A stretch of DNA of 61,099 nt from Gammaproteobacteria bacterium. Its GTDB lineage: Bacteria > Pseudomonadota > Gammaproteobacteria > JAPPPA01. A model generated the notes under the pieces. That model was not told where the DNA came from. It did not search any database and saw nothing but the letters and a program-made list of their open reading frames with translations. Below, piece after piece: positions 16,578-25,361 of this stretch. The position numbers and the translations under genes are program-made. The DNA lies in contig JAUHZK010000004.1 in assembly GCA_030425645.1 (NCBI GenBank), forward strand, positions 1 to 61,099, given 5' to 3'. Every line of letters begins with the position of its first letter. The stretch's first letter is position 1.

Positions 16578-19349
16578 CTAGCCTGTTTCGTCTGTCAGGT
16601 GGCGGGCAAACTGGCTGCCAAGTTGGCGATCAATTTCGACCAGTAGCGGGCGTAAATTAGCGTTTTTGGTGACCCAGGCTTTGGCACCCAGCTGACGAGC
16701 ACGGTTCCGTTGGTTAGAGCCAGTAACGGTGCTGAACATAATGGCCGGAATATTGATGAGCTTGGGGTTGCGTCTTAAGCGGCGCAAAAACTCGAGCCCG
16801 TCCATGCGTGGCATTTCCAGATCCACAATCAGCAGTTGCGGTTGCTGTTCTTCAATTGTTGAGAGTGCTTCTTGGCCGTCCTTGCAGCTGACAATATCTA
16901 GCGGGTACCGTGCCAAACCGCGGCTTAGCTGTCTTAGCCAGGTAGTGGAGTCATCGATAATCATGACCCGATAACGCTGGTTAGGGTCCGGCGCCGCGAG
17001 CTGTAGCGCTTGCCGTGTATAGACCACTTGGCTTTTGCAGAGTGCCGGCAGGTCGAGTACCGGAGCGATTTGGCCGTCTTCTAATATGACCGCGGCGTTG
17101 ATGCCTAAGATACCAGTAACGGCTGCCGGTAGCGTTTCAAGGTTGTACTCGGCGGAATCGCCGCAGTAGTCAACGACCACTGCGTGGTGTTGGCCTTCAG
17201 TTTGGATAAGCAAAGCGGGCAAGCTCTGGCGCGGACCGGGCAGCCGGCCCTCGCCTAGGCCCAGCCAGTGGCCCAGTGATTTGATTTGCCAGCCGTTACC
17301 ATTCCAAGCAATCGGAATGTCCTCCTGATAGCCGCGCGACAGCGTTTGATCATCGAGCCGCTGAATGCTGCGAATGTCCTGTTGTGGAATGGCGTAAAGC
17401 TCATCAGCAATGTGCACGATGACGGCAGTGAGCGAGGTTTCGCCCATCGGCAGCCGTAGTTGAAAACGAGTGCCGCGATTCGTCTCGCTGCTGAGGTCTA
17501 TGTTGCCGCCAAGCTCGTGCACCGTATGCTCAACCACGTCCATGCCAACGCCGCGACCGGCGAGCTGGTCGACCTGGTCAGCAGCGCTGAGGCCAGGGTG
17601 AAAAATAAGCCTTTCGAGACGCCGCTGACTGAGTGTTTCATCGGCACTAATCACGCCCAGCGCCAGCGCCTTTTCCTTGATGCGAGACAGCGCTAGGCCA
17701 GCTCCATCGTCAGATAAGTCGACTTCTAATTTGCCGCGGCTTTTGCGTAGCGCCAAGCGCACGGTACCGACAACGGGCTTGCCTAGTTGCCGCCGCTGTT
17801 CGGCGGTTTCAATACCGTGCACAACCGCGTTGCGCAACATGTGTTCGAGAGCGGGCAGTAGCTGTTCCATCAGGCGGCGGTCGACGTCGGTGTCGGCCCC
17901 TTCGATCTCAAGTTGTGCTTGTTTGCTGCCCATCTCTGCAGCGGTTTGTTGGACGATTCGGATAAGCCGGCTGTGGTAATCGCTAAAGGGCACCAAGCGG
18001 GTATTGAGTATGTTTTCTTGCAGTGCGTAACCGGCCTTGCTTTGTCCCGCTAGGGCACGCTCGGCATGGCTGCATAAATCGGCACTACGGTCATTCTGGC
18101 GGTTGAGTCGCAGAATCACATCTTCGAGCTGTTGCAGCGCCATTTGGCTTTCAAGCTGGGCGTCGTTAACCGAGGCTTCTTGGCGCGGCAATTTGTCAAT
18201 TAAGCGCTCTAAGGCAAAACGACCATTACGCAGGGTGTTGCGCGCTTCTTGCAGGGTTTGCGTGGTGAGCGCCTGCTCCGTTTCCAGTGCGGTTGCGATC
18301 TGTTGGATTTGGTTGCGCAGGGCGTTGACCTCACTGGCCCGTAGTCGCAAGGCTTCAAGTGTCTCGGTGCGCACACGAACGTAGCTGCGCATCGTTTTGG
18401 AGGCAGGCTCGTTGGAGCTTGGGCCCGGCGCGCTAACTTTTGTAGGAGGCGCCGCGTGCTTAGCTGTCTCAGGAGCTACGGCGGCAACGCTGGGCTTGCC
18501 GCCATGATCCGGAAAGCTCGCCGTTTGTTGTTTGCTAAGGGCGTCAAAAATCGCTGCGAGTTGGTTTAAACAGGTCCGAGTTTGTGTTTTTAGTGCGTCG
18601 ACTTTGGCCGGTTCATTGGCTTCTTCCATCCAGTCTTCGGCGGCATGTAAGTAGTCGCCAAGTACTAGCATTTGAGTCAGCCTTGCGCCGCCTTTGAGGG
18701 TGTGGAAAACCCGGCGCAGCTCATTAATTGCGTCTTGTTGGTTGCGTTGTTGTTGCCAATCATCCCAAGCGTGGTTGGCGAGCGTCAGCAGTTCGTTGGC
18801 CTCATCCATGAAGATTTCGTAGAGACTGCTATCGATGCCTTCGGGTACCTGTTGTACCAGGGTAGTGTCGTTAGCTGGGGCGCTGCTAGTGGGTGCTGCC
18901 GCGCTGCTTTGTGTTAGTTGCGGGAAGTCCAGCGTGGGTAGCTGTGCGGCGACGGTCGGTTCGTGTTCGTCTGACTCAAAGATGCGCTCGGGATCTATGT
19001 TCTCGCCGTGTAGGTACTCAAGCGCGTCGTCGATGGCTTCGAGAGCCGCATCGAACAGCGAAGGCAAGGAGTCTTCGGCGTCGCGGGCGCCACCAATCAC
19101 TTGGGTTAGTTCGTCGACTACTAACGCGCCTGCGCGCCCAGAGCGTTGCAGGCCGAGCGTGCTGGCAATGCCGCTGTATTCGGCAAATCGCATTTGTAGC
19201 CAGACCATGCGATCCAGCGCTTGCGGTTGCTCGCGGCTTAGCTCGTTGAATTCGGCAATGCCCTTGCTGATTTCGTTGGCTTTTTGCTCGGCTTCCTCAA
19301 TAAATAAGCGACGTAGCTCTGGGTCTAGTTCTGGTGGTTGCTTATTCAT
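16578..19349 (-). CDS. chpA: ChpA-like hybrid histidine kinase (C-terminal part of a divided ChpA)
   Basis: This 923-residue CheA-type kinase is for type IV pilus/twitching chemosensing. Domains in order: an Hpt-like helical domain without a clear phospho-His (1-115); an intact Hpt domain with His216 in VFHTLKGGARL; a long linker with coiled coil (325-420); a dimerisation segment; an HATPase with N box HMLRNAVVHGIE, G1 DDGAGL and G2 GRGVGMDVV; a CheW-like domain; and a C-terminal receiver with Asp843 in LIVDLEMPRMDG. ChpA of Pseudomonas is about 2470 residues with several phosphotransfer domains; this one is far shorter. The gene upstream encodes a further 524 residues with a related helical architecture. 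Confidence 0.9.
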   Translation of the reverse strand: MNKQPPELDPELRRLFIEEAEQKANEISKGIAEFNELSREQPQALDRMVWLQMRFAEYSGIASTLGLQRSGRAGALVVDELTQVIGGARDAEDSLPSLFDAALEAIDDALEYLHGENIDPERIFESDEHEPTVAAQLPTLDFPQLTQSSAAAPTSSAPANDTTLVQQVPEGIDSSLYEIFMDEANELLTLANHAWDDWQQQRNQQDAINELRRVFHTLKGGARLTQMLVLGDYLHAAEDWMEEANEPAKVDALKTQTRTCLNQLAAIFDALSKQQTASFPDHGGKPSVAAVAPETAKHAAPPTKVSAPGPSSNEPASKTMRSYVRVRTETLEALRLRASEVNALRNQIQQIATALETEQALTTQTLQEARNTLRNGRFALERLIDKLPRQEASVNDAQLESQMALQQLEDVILRLNRQNDRSADLCSHAERALAGQSKAGYALQENILNTRLVPFSDYHSRLIRIVQQTAAEMGSKQAQLEIEGADTDVDRRLMEQLLPALEHMLRNAVVHGIETAEQRRQLGKPVVGTVRLALRKSRGKLEVDLSDDGAGLALSRIKEKALALGVISADETLSQRRLERLIFHPGLSAADQVDQLAGRGVGMDVVEHTVHELGGNIDLSSETNRGTRFQLRLPMGETSLTAVIVHIADELYAIPQQDIRSIQRLDDQTLSRGYQEDIPIAWNGNGWQIKSLGHWLGLGEGRLPGPRQSLPALLIQTEGQHHAVVVDYCGDSAEYNLETLPAAVTGILGINAAVILEDGQIAPVLDLPALCKSQVVYTRQALQLAAPDPNQRYRVMIIDDSTTWLRQLSRGLARYPLDIVSCKDGQEALSTIEEQQPQLLIVDLEMPRMDGLEFLRRLRRNPKLINIPAIMFSTVTGSNQRNRARQLGAKAWVTKNANLRPLLVEIDRQLGSQFARHLTDETG

Positions 19350-19373
19350 GATGCGGGTGAGGCTGACCGTTGG

Positions 19374-20948
19374 CTAGGCCGCACTAAATTTATTCGGGGC
19401 CAATTGCTGTAGTGCATTTAGCATTTCGTTTTCAGCGAGAGCAATATCAGGCCAGGGCAAACGAACAGTTTGTAAAAAGCGCTCGACCACGACGCAGCCG
19501 GTCAACAGAGTGCTTAACAGGCTCTTCTGTTCGTCGTCACTATTAGGGTTGCTGAGATAGTCTTTGGCACAATCTCGTAGCCAAGCAGTGGCGTCGCTAA
19601 GGCTGCGCCAATCGAGTACGCGAGCCGCGCCCCAAAGCGCGTCGATTTCTTCGGTTGGCCTTAGGTTATTGGGTCGGTAGTCACTGGTGGCAATGATTTC
19701 GAAACGAGCGGAAAGGCGGGCAATACTGCCCAGCGCGGCGTCAACGACAGCCGTGCGGGATAATTCTGCAACAGCGTCTTGGGTGGAGACGCTGCCATCA
19801 CTGGCCTGCGTTTGTTGCCGTTGTTGAATGACTTCCGGCTCGAGGCAGGCCATCACGTCTTGGATTTTCTCCGCTAGCCGCAGGCACTCGGAGCGACTGG
19901 AAACGCTAGCGACTTCGTCGGCTAATACCTGCAGCTGTTGCGACCAGTCCTCTAAATAGGTTGCGGCGAGCACATAGCCGGCGGTGCGAATGCGGTCGGC
20001 GACAACGCGCATATCTGGCGCTTGTGTGGGTGCCACACGGGTGGCGACGTCTAGCGATTCGATAACGTAACGCAGGTCATCGCGTAAGGCCGAGGCAAGC
20101 CCGGTCCAGGCTTCTTGGTCGGCCGGCGCCGGATGCGGTGGTCGCCAATAGCCGCTGTTATTTACGCGGCTAATGTTGATGTTGAGACTTTCATGCGAAT
20201 GGCCGGGCAATGCGTCGACTAGTGGTTGCAGCTTCTGCTGTAGCTCTGTGGCGCGTTGTTCGTAGTCTTCGCCTGCTGCCATTTGTTGCAATAACCTTTC
20301 GGCCCGTGACAGGCATTGTCTTGCATGGCCATCAATTGGTGTTTTGCGATCGCGCCAAGCTTCTGTGAGGTCGGCTAATGTGGCAATCGGAGTGCCGCTC
20401 ATGGCTGGCCTAAGGTTGTGCAAGATACGGGTTAGCTGCGCTAAGGACTGGTCGGTATCGCGCCCGGTGAGCCAATTTAGGAGCGCAGCTTGGTAGCTCT
20501 GTACATGTTTGGCAGCTGCATTCTGTAGCCCCTCGTTGGCGAGGTCGTTAGCGGCCTTTGATTCGCCGCTTTCTGCGCCTAAGGCTTGGAGCAGGGTTGC
20601 TTGCCAGTGATCGTCAGCGCCGCCTTGGCTGCTGGCGACCCGGTGGCTGTGATCGGCCAAAATTTGCAGGCAGGCTAATAGCCGTTGGCTAGCTTCAGAG
20701 GCATCGGCAAACTGTTGGCTGGCTAGTAGGTGAGAAAATTCTAGGCAGGCTCGGCCAAGTTGTTCCAATGCGGGGTCGTTCAGTGCTTCAAATGCAGCGG
20801 TGACTTTCTGCAAGCGGCTGGTGGCATCGTTCCAAACGCGGAAATCGGTGTTTGGTTCAGGTTCGCGTCCTAGTAATTCCGTAACGTAACGTAAATCTTC
20901 GCGCACCGACGGCCGGATGCTTTCTAAGCGTGTTTGTGGGTTGCTCAT
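19374..20948 (-). CDS. ChpA N-terminal-like/FimL-like helical protein
   Basis: This 524-residue protein is almost entirely helical, without a signal peptide, membrane segment or enzymatic motif. It lies between the MCP and kinase genes, overlapping the MCP gene by 4 bp (ATGA). The sequence seems to contain two related modules: VREDLRYVTELLGRE near residue 15 and LRDDLRYVIESLDVA near 290. No intact HxxKG phospho-acceptor site is visible; ILHNLRPAMSG could be a degenerate one. It most likely corresponds to the N-terminal phosphotransfer region of ChpA, split off as a separate gene, or to a FimL-type scaffold. Assignment rests mainly on position. Confidence 0.7.
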   Translation of the reverse strand: MSNPQTRLESIRPSVREDLRYVTELLGREPEPNTDFRVWNDATSRLQKVTAAFEALNDPALEQLGRACLEFSHLLASQQFADASEASQRLLACLQILADHSHRVASSQGGADDHWQATLLQALGAESGESKAANDLANEGLQNAAAKHVQSYQAALLNWLTGRDTDQSLAQLTRILHNLRPAMSGTPIATLADLTEAWRDRKTPIDGHARQCLSRAERLLQQMAAGEDYEQRATELQQKLQPLVDALPGHSHESLNINISRVNNSGYWRPPHPAPADQEAWTGLASALRDDLRYVIESLDVATRVAPTQAPDMRVVADRIRTAGYVLAATYLEDWSQQLQVLADEVASVSSRSECLRLAEKIQDVMACLEPEVIQQRQQTQASDGSVSTQDAVAELSRTAVVDAALGSIARLSARFEIIATSDYRPNNLRPTEEIDALWGAARVLDWRSLSDATAWLRDCAKDYLSNPNSDDEQKSLLSTLLTGCVVVERFLQTVRLPWPDIALAENEMLNALQQLAPNKFSAA

Positions 20949-21916
20949 GTTGTCGCTCCGGTCGAGTCAGCGTCTACTTGGCTTCGCAACCCGGCGCAGG
21001 TGCGGGCTAGTTCGGCAATATGCTTACGCAATTGGCTGACGTCGTGTTGGCCGCGTTGCAGGTGTTGGCGGCCGGTTTCAATGATCTTGTTGGTGTCGAC
21101 AAGGTCTGCATTTAATTGCTGCAGGTTCTCGTCAAATTGGCGACTGGCATCGCTGTGTCGGTTAGCTACTCGTTGCAACTCGTCGGCAATAACGCCAAGC
21201 CCGTCTTCGCCGCTGCGAGATGCCTGAATAGCTGCATTCAGCGCGAGCACGCCGCTTTGTTCGGCAAGGTCTTTAAGCAGGTCAATACTGTCGCCGAGTG
21301 AGCGGCTGCGATCTTGTAGTTTGCGCGCCTGCAATTTGAGGCTCGCGAGTTGTTCTTGGGTGCTATCGCGGCTTTCTTCGTTGGCGCCCGTTGATGCCAG
21401 TAGTTGCGCGGCGAGCTGCTCTAGACGCTGACTCAGCGTGTTTAGATGTTTCTGATAGCTATGTAAGCCTTTATTGCGTGGTTCTGCCGGTGGCGGCGCG
21501 GCCGTAATCACGGTCTCGTTAGTCGGCTGCTTATAGTGTTTGTTTTGCTGAATCAGGCTGCGCACGCTGGCGCTAGCTGTTTCAAGCCGCTCACGTTCAT
21601 TGCGGTGCAATTGCTCGGGCATTGGCATGGCGGCTTTGATGTCGCCGGCGAGTAGGCTTTCGAAACCGTCTAAAAAGCGGCCAAGGCTGGCTTTAACGGG
21701 TACCTCTATGCGTTCTGGTTCGGTCTTTTCCCTGTGCGCCAACAGGCAGCAGAGTAGGCCGGCGACGCTAAAGCCTAAGGTGACGGCGCCAAGGCTAGCG
21801 TAGAGGGTGTTGCCACCGGCTAGTAAAATAGCGGCGCCAGCCAAAGCGGTGCAGCTGCAGCAGATTGAGGCAACGACAATAAGTTGGTGTTGGCGAGTCA
21901 TGGTTTGAGATTCCAT
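20945..21916 (-). CDS. pilJ: Short PilJ-like methyl-accepting chemotaxis protein lacking a periplasmic sensor
   Basis: This 323-residue receptor belongs to the pilus chemosensory array. Two adjacent hydrophobic segments (about 12-33 and 38-60) are joined by only a few residues, so there is no periplasmic ligand domain. The cytoplasmic part contains the MCP hairpin tip (DLAEQSGVLALNAAIQASRSGE) and long coiled coil. PilJ of Pseudomonas is about 680 residues with a large periplasmic domain. The start is either 21916 or 21901 (MTRQHQ); the second has GGA 8 nt upstream. It sits after pilI and overlaps the next gene by 4 bp. Confidence 0.85.
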   Translation of the reverse strand: MESQTMTRQHQLIVVASICCSCTALAGAAILLAGGNTLYASLGAVTLGFSVAGLLCCLLAHREKTEPERIEVPVKASLGRFLDGFESLLAGDIKAAMPMPEQLHRNERERLETASASVRSLIQQNKHYKQPTNETVITAAPPPAEPRNKGLHSYQKHLNTLSQRLEQLAAQLLASTGANEESRDSTQEQLASLKLQARKLQDRSRSLGDSIDLLKDLAEQSGVLALNAAIQASRSGEDGLGVIADELQRVANRHSDASRQFDENLQQLNADLVDTNKIIETGRQHLQRGQHDVSQLRKHIAELARTCAGLRSQVDADSTGATT

Positions 21917-21922
21917 ATCGTT

Positions 21923-22486
21923 CTAGTTCCGCTTCCAATGCGTAACGGCATCAATAATGGGTGGCAGCTCGAGTACCGCCATGGCGGTGCCGAGGTGGTG
22001 CGTTTGGCCACTGACCCAGCGGTTTAGTGCTGGATCTAATTCTAGAGAGGGCTCTTTCGCCACCGGCGGTGCTGTTCGAACCGAGTGAGAAAGTTTGCTC
22101 ACCACTAGTCCTACGCAGGGCTCGGTGTCGGTCACAATGACACGGTTGCTACTGGCATCCGGCCAGCTGCGACCGAAGACAAAGCCGTATAAGTCCACTA
22201 CGGGTAATAGCCGACCGTAGTGATTGGCTAATCCAAGTATCCAAGCTGGCGTACCAGGAATGGGCGTTAATACGGGCGGCGACAGCACCTCGGCGAGCTG
22301 TTGCTGTGGCAATAGCAGCGGCATGCTTCCCAGATTGACTTGCAGACCGAACCATGTGGATTGCATTTCTCGGCTTTGTTGGCCGCTAGCCGCAATTTGA
22401 GCGCGGTTGTCATAGTCCAGCAATCGCTCAAAAGCATGCTGGTGGCTTTCGCCGAGAGTTAGGTTGCGCGTTAACGGAGCTGACAT
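21923..22486 (-). CDS. pilI: CheW-like protein PilI
   Basis: This 187-residue CheW-domain adaptor links the MCP to the ChpA-type kinase. Typical CheW strands are visible (WFGLQVNLGSMPLLLPQQQLAEVL, ILGLANHYGRLLPVVDLYGFVFG). It occupies the pilI position between the PilG-type regulator and the PilJ-type receptor. It should act at the inner face of the cytoplasmic membrane at the cell pole. Confidence 0.9.
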   Translation of the reverse strand: MSAPLTRNLTLGESHQHAFERLLDYDNRAQIAASGQQSREMQSTWFGLQVNLGSMPLLLPQQQLAEVLSPPVLTPIPGTPAWILGLANHYGRLLPVVDLYGFVFGRSWPDASSNRVIVTDTEPCVGLVVSKLSHSVRTAPPVAKEPSLELDPALNRWVSGQTHHLGTAMAVLELPPIIDAVTHWKRN

Positions 22487-22513
22487 CTTGGTGATACCAC
22501 CTAGCTTGCCTAC

Positions 22514-22924
22514 TTAAGCGTCGTCGTTAGCGGCGTTTGTATCCAGCGCCCCTTTTACCGCGCCAATAAGCTCTTCGCGGGTAAAGGGTTTGGTTAGGTA
22601 GTAGGTCGCGCCAACCAGTCTGCCCCGGGCCCGGTCCACGAGGCCGTCTTTGCTGGTCAGCATAATTACCGGAAGGTCTTTGTAGTTGGGATTGTTTTTA
22701 ATGATGGCGCAGGCCTGAAAACCGTCTACCCGAGGCATCATGATGTCTAAAAAGACTAAATCGGGTTTCTCGGATACGAGTTTGGCTAGTGCCGCGTAAC
22801 CGTCTTCAGCTGTAATAACATTGCAGCCTTCTTCGCCCAGTAGGACTTCGGCGGTCCGACAGATTGTCCGGCTGTCGTCCACTACCAAAATTTTTAGTTC
22901 ACTAATCGCTTTTTGTTCTGCCAC
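22514..22924 (-). CDS. pilG: Type IV pilus chemosensory response regulator PilG
   Basis: This is a stand-alone CheY-like receiver that promotes pilus extension. The phospho-acceptor is Asp60 in VFLDIMMPRVDG, with the acidic pair VVDDS at 15-18, the switch Thr in MLTSKDG and the conserved Lys in LTKPFTREEL. ALAKLVSEKPDLVFLDIMMPR and CAIIKNN closely resemble PilG rather than PilH. A longer in-frame ATG at 23014 would add about 30 unrelated residues. The GTG at 22924 is preferred because it gives 136 residues, close to the 135 of Pseudomonas PilG, and has AAGGG upstream. It is the first gene of the operon; no pilH follows. Confidence 0.9.
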   Translation of the reverse strand: MAEQKAISELKILVVDDSRTICRTAEVLLGEEGCNVITAEDGYAALAKLVSEKPDLVFLDIMMPRVDGFQACAIIKNNPNYKDLPVIMLTSKDGLVDRARGRLVGATYYLTKPFTREELIGAVKGALDTNAANDDA

Positions 22925-23079
22925 CGCGAATAACCCTTGTTGTTTACCCCTGAACCAATTGTTCCCCCAAACCATTGGCGTATTATTTATTAGTACCGTT
23001 ACAGCATAGACCAAGCTGAGCAGGCATTCATCAATGTTAGGATACTCCGGATTTACATAGGGTTGATAGAGTTACGTTA

Positions 23080-24375
23080 ATGACAGCAGCAGCTTTAAGT
23101 CCGGTTCCCCATTTAACTACCGCGTTACAGGGGCCTTTGCGTCAAATTGAAAGCACTTTGTTGGCCCGCCAAGATCAGATCGAAGCTTGGTTTAGACAGC
23201 AGTGGAGCCAAGTGCCGCCACCGTTTTATGCCTCGGTAGATTTACGTAACGCAGGCTACAAGTTGGCGCCGGTTGATACCAATTTGTTTCCGGCTGGCTT
23301 CAATAACCTAAACCCCGATTTTCATGCCTTGGGCGTGCAAGCCATGCAGTTGGCGCTAGAACGCGTTTGCCCGACTGCGCGGAAAATACTCTTGGTGCCG
23401 GAAAAGCACACCAGGAATCGCTTTTATTTGGAAAACGTGGCGACCCTACGCGACCTTATTGAGCAAGCTGGTTTTCAGGTTCGGGTCGGCACCGTGAGCC
23501 CAGAAATTACCGAACAGCAAGAAGAGGAGCTGCCTTCTGGTCGCAAGTTGTTGTTGGAAGCGGTTAAGCGCGATGGCGACAAAGTTGGGCTGGCAGACGG
23601 TTATTCGCCTTGTGCAGTGTTGTTGAACAACGATTTGTCAGGCGGTGTGCCGCCTGTTTTAGACGGTATTGAGCAGCAAATTGTGCCGCCGTTATCGCTG
23701 GGCTGGGGCAGTCGTCTTAAGTCGGATCATTTTCAGGTCTATAGCGATGTGGTGCGAGAGTTTGCAGAGCTGGTAGAAATTGACCCTTGGTTAATCGACC
23801 CTAAATTCCGCAACTGTGGCGAAATAAACTTTAAAACGCGCGAGGGCGAAGATTGCTTAGCGCGGAATGTCGCTGCGTTATTAATTGATGTTAAAGCCAA
23901 GTACGACGAATACGGCATTACCGAGCGCCCATACTGCGTGGTGAAAGCTGATGCCGGCACCTATGGCATGGGCATTATGACGGTCAGCAGCCCGGAAGAA
24001 GTGCAGAACCTTAACCGCAAGCAGCGTAAAGGCATGTCTTCTAGCAAAGAAGGCGCGGAAGTCTCACAGGTCATTATTCAGGAAGGCGTGCCGACCTTAG
24101 AGGAGCTCGACGGCAAAACGGCCGAGCCGGTGGTCTATATGGTCGACCGCTTTGTGATTGGCGGCTTTTATCGGGTGCATGGCGGCAAAGGCTCACAGGA
24201 AAATCTCAATTCGCCGGGCGCTAGCTTTGAACGCTTGGCGTTTGCCGATAGCTGTAACACGCCGCATCAAGAACTTGAGCCGGACGCTGAGCCCAATCGT
24301 TTTTACGCCTACGGCGTGATTGCGCGTTTGGCGTTGATCGCGGCGGCTCGTGAAATTCAACAAAGCGAAGCCTAA
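23080..24375 (+). CDS. gshA: Glutamate-cysteine ligase, GshA ferrooxidans-type family
   Basis: This enzyme catalyses ATP-dependent ligation of glutamate and cysteine, the first step of glutathione synthesis. The 431 residues match the family first defined in Acidithiobacillus ferrooxidans (gshA_ferroox) and are unrelated to the enteric GshA. Recognisable segments are VDTNLFPAGFNNL, CVVKADAGTYGMGIM (ATP-grasp-like) and GGFYRVHGGKGSQENLNSPG. The stop overlaps the gshB start (TAATG), so the two steps of the pathway are translationally coupled. It is divergent from the pilG operon, where the Pseudomonas arrangement has gshB alone. Confidence 0.93.
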   Translation: MTAAALSPVPHLTTALQGPLRQIESTLLARQDQIEAWFRQQWSQVPPPFYASVDLRNAGYKLAPVDTNLFPAGFNNLNPDFHALGVQAMQLALERVCPTARKILLVPEKHTRNRFYLENVATLRDLIEQAGFQVRVGTVSPEITEQQEEELPSGRKLLLEAVKRDGDKVGLADGYSPCAVLLNNDLSGGVPPVLDGIEQQIVPPLSLGWGSRLKSDHFQVYSDVVREFAELVEIDPWLIDPKFRNCGEINFKTREGEDCLARNVAALLIDVKAKYDEYGITERPYCVVKADAGTYGMGIMTVSSPEEVQNLNRKQRKGMSSSKEGAEVSQVIIQEGVPTLEELDGKTAEPVVYMVDRFVIGGFYRVHGGKGSQENLNSPGASFERLAFADSCNTPHQELEPDAEPNRFYAYGVIARLALIAAAREIQQSEA

Positions 24376-25352
24376 TGTCGGTCTTGCGAATTGCTGTATT
24401 AATGGACCCGATTGAGTCCATTACGCCGTATAAGGATTCAACCTTAGCGATGATGTTGGCCGCACAGCGTAAAGACTGGGGCCAGCCGTTGGAGCTGTAT
24501 GTTTGTCAGCAGTCTGATCTCATGGTGCGCGACGGCAAAGCCCAGTTCCGACTGCGTAAGGTTAGCGTCGCCGATGATAACCAACGTTGGTTTGAATGGT
24601 TAGAAGAAAGCCGCGTCGAGCCAGCCGAGTTTGTCGATGTGTTGCTGATGCGCAAAGACCCGCCGTTCGACATCGAATACGTCACCAGCACTTGGCTGCT
24701 TGAGCTTGCGGAACAGCAGGGCGTGTTGGTGGTGAATAAACCGCAGGCCTTGCGTGACTGCAACGAAAAAGCCTTTATCGCGCAGTTTCCGCAATGTTGT
24801 ACCGACACGCTGATTAGTCGTGATGCCGCCGACTTGCGTCGGTTTGTGGCCGAGATAGGTGATGTCATTCTAAAGCCACTAGATGGCATGGGTGGCGCCG
24901 GTATCTTTCGCGTCACCGCCACCGACCCTAATTTGTCGGTGGTCTTAGAAACCTTGCTGCATGGCGGCGCTACCGTGATGGCGCAACGCTTTTTGCCAGC
25001 CATTAAAGATGGCGACAAACGCATTCTGATGGTCGATGGCGAACCAGTTCCTTATACCTTGGCGCGTATCCCGGCTGAAGGTGAGACCCGTGGCAATATT
25101 GCTGCAGGTGGTCGTGGCGTAGCGCAGCCGCTTACCGAGCAAGACCGTTGGATTGCTGAGCAAGTGGCACCGGCTTTAAAGGCTCGCGGTCTATTATTGG
25201 TGGGTCTTGATGTGATTGGCGACTGCCTCACGGAAATCAATGTTACTAGCCCCACCTGTATGCGTGAAATTGATGCCCAATTTGGCACCGACATTGGCAT
25301 GGACGTGATGAACGCCATTGAGCGCAAATTGCGAGCTGCAGCAGCAGAGTAG
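24375..25352 (+). CDS. gshB: Glutathione synthetase
   Basis: GshB joins gamma-glutamylcysteine and glycine using ATP. The 325 residues have the standard N-terminal domain (IAVLMDPIESITPYKDSTLAMMLAAQ) and an ATP-grasp core with ILKPLDGMGGAGIF, RILMVDGEPVPY, ARIPAEGETRGNIAAGG and EINVTSPTCMREI. It is coupled to gshA and followed after 9 bp by apbE. The order pil operon, gshB, tonB3, yqgE, ruvX is conserved in Pseudomonas. Confidence 0.97.
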   Translation: MSVLRIAVLMDPIESITPYKDSTLAMMLAAQRKDWGQPLELYVCQQSDLMVRDGKAQFRLRKVSVADDNQRWFEWLEESRVEPAEFVDVLLMRKDPPFDIEYVTSTWLLELAEQQGVLVVNKPQALRDCNEKAFIAQFPQCCTDTLISRDAADLRRFVAEIGDVILKPLDGMGGAGIFRVTATDPNLSVVLETLLHGGATVMAQRFLPAIKDGDKRILMVDGEPVPYTLARIPAEGETRGNIAAGGRGVAQPLTEQDRWIAEQVAPALKARGLLLVGLDVIGDCLTEINVTSPTCMREIDAQFGTDIGMDVMNAIERKLRAAAAE

Positions 25353-25361
25353 TTAGCGGCG

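Noticed and set aside
18835-19377. Long plus-strand ORF (180 codons) opposite the ChpA-like kinase
   Set aside because: Low-complexity Ser/Cys/Ala-rich translation opposite a secure domain; no ribosome site and no family resemblance.
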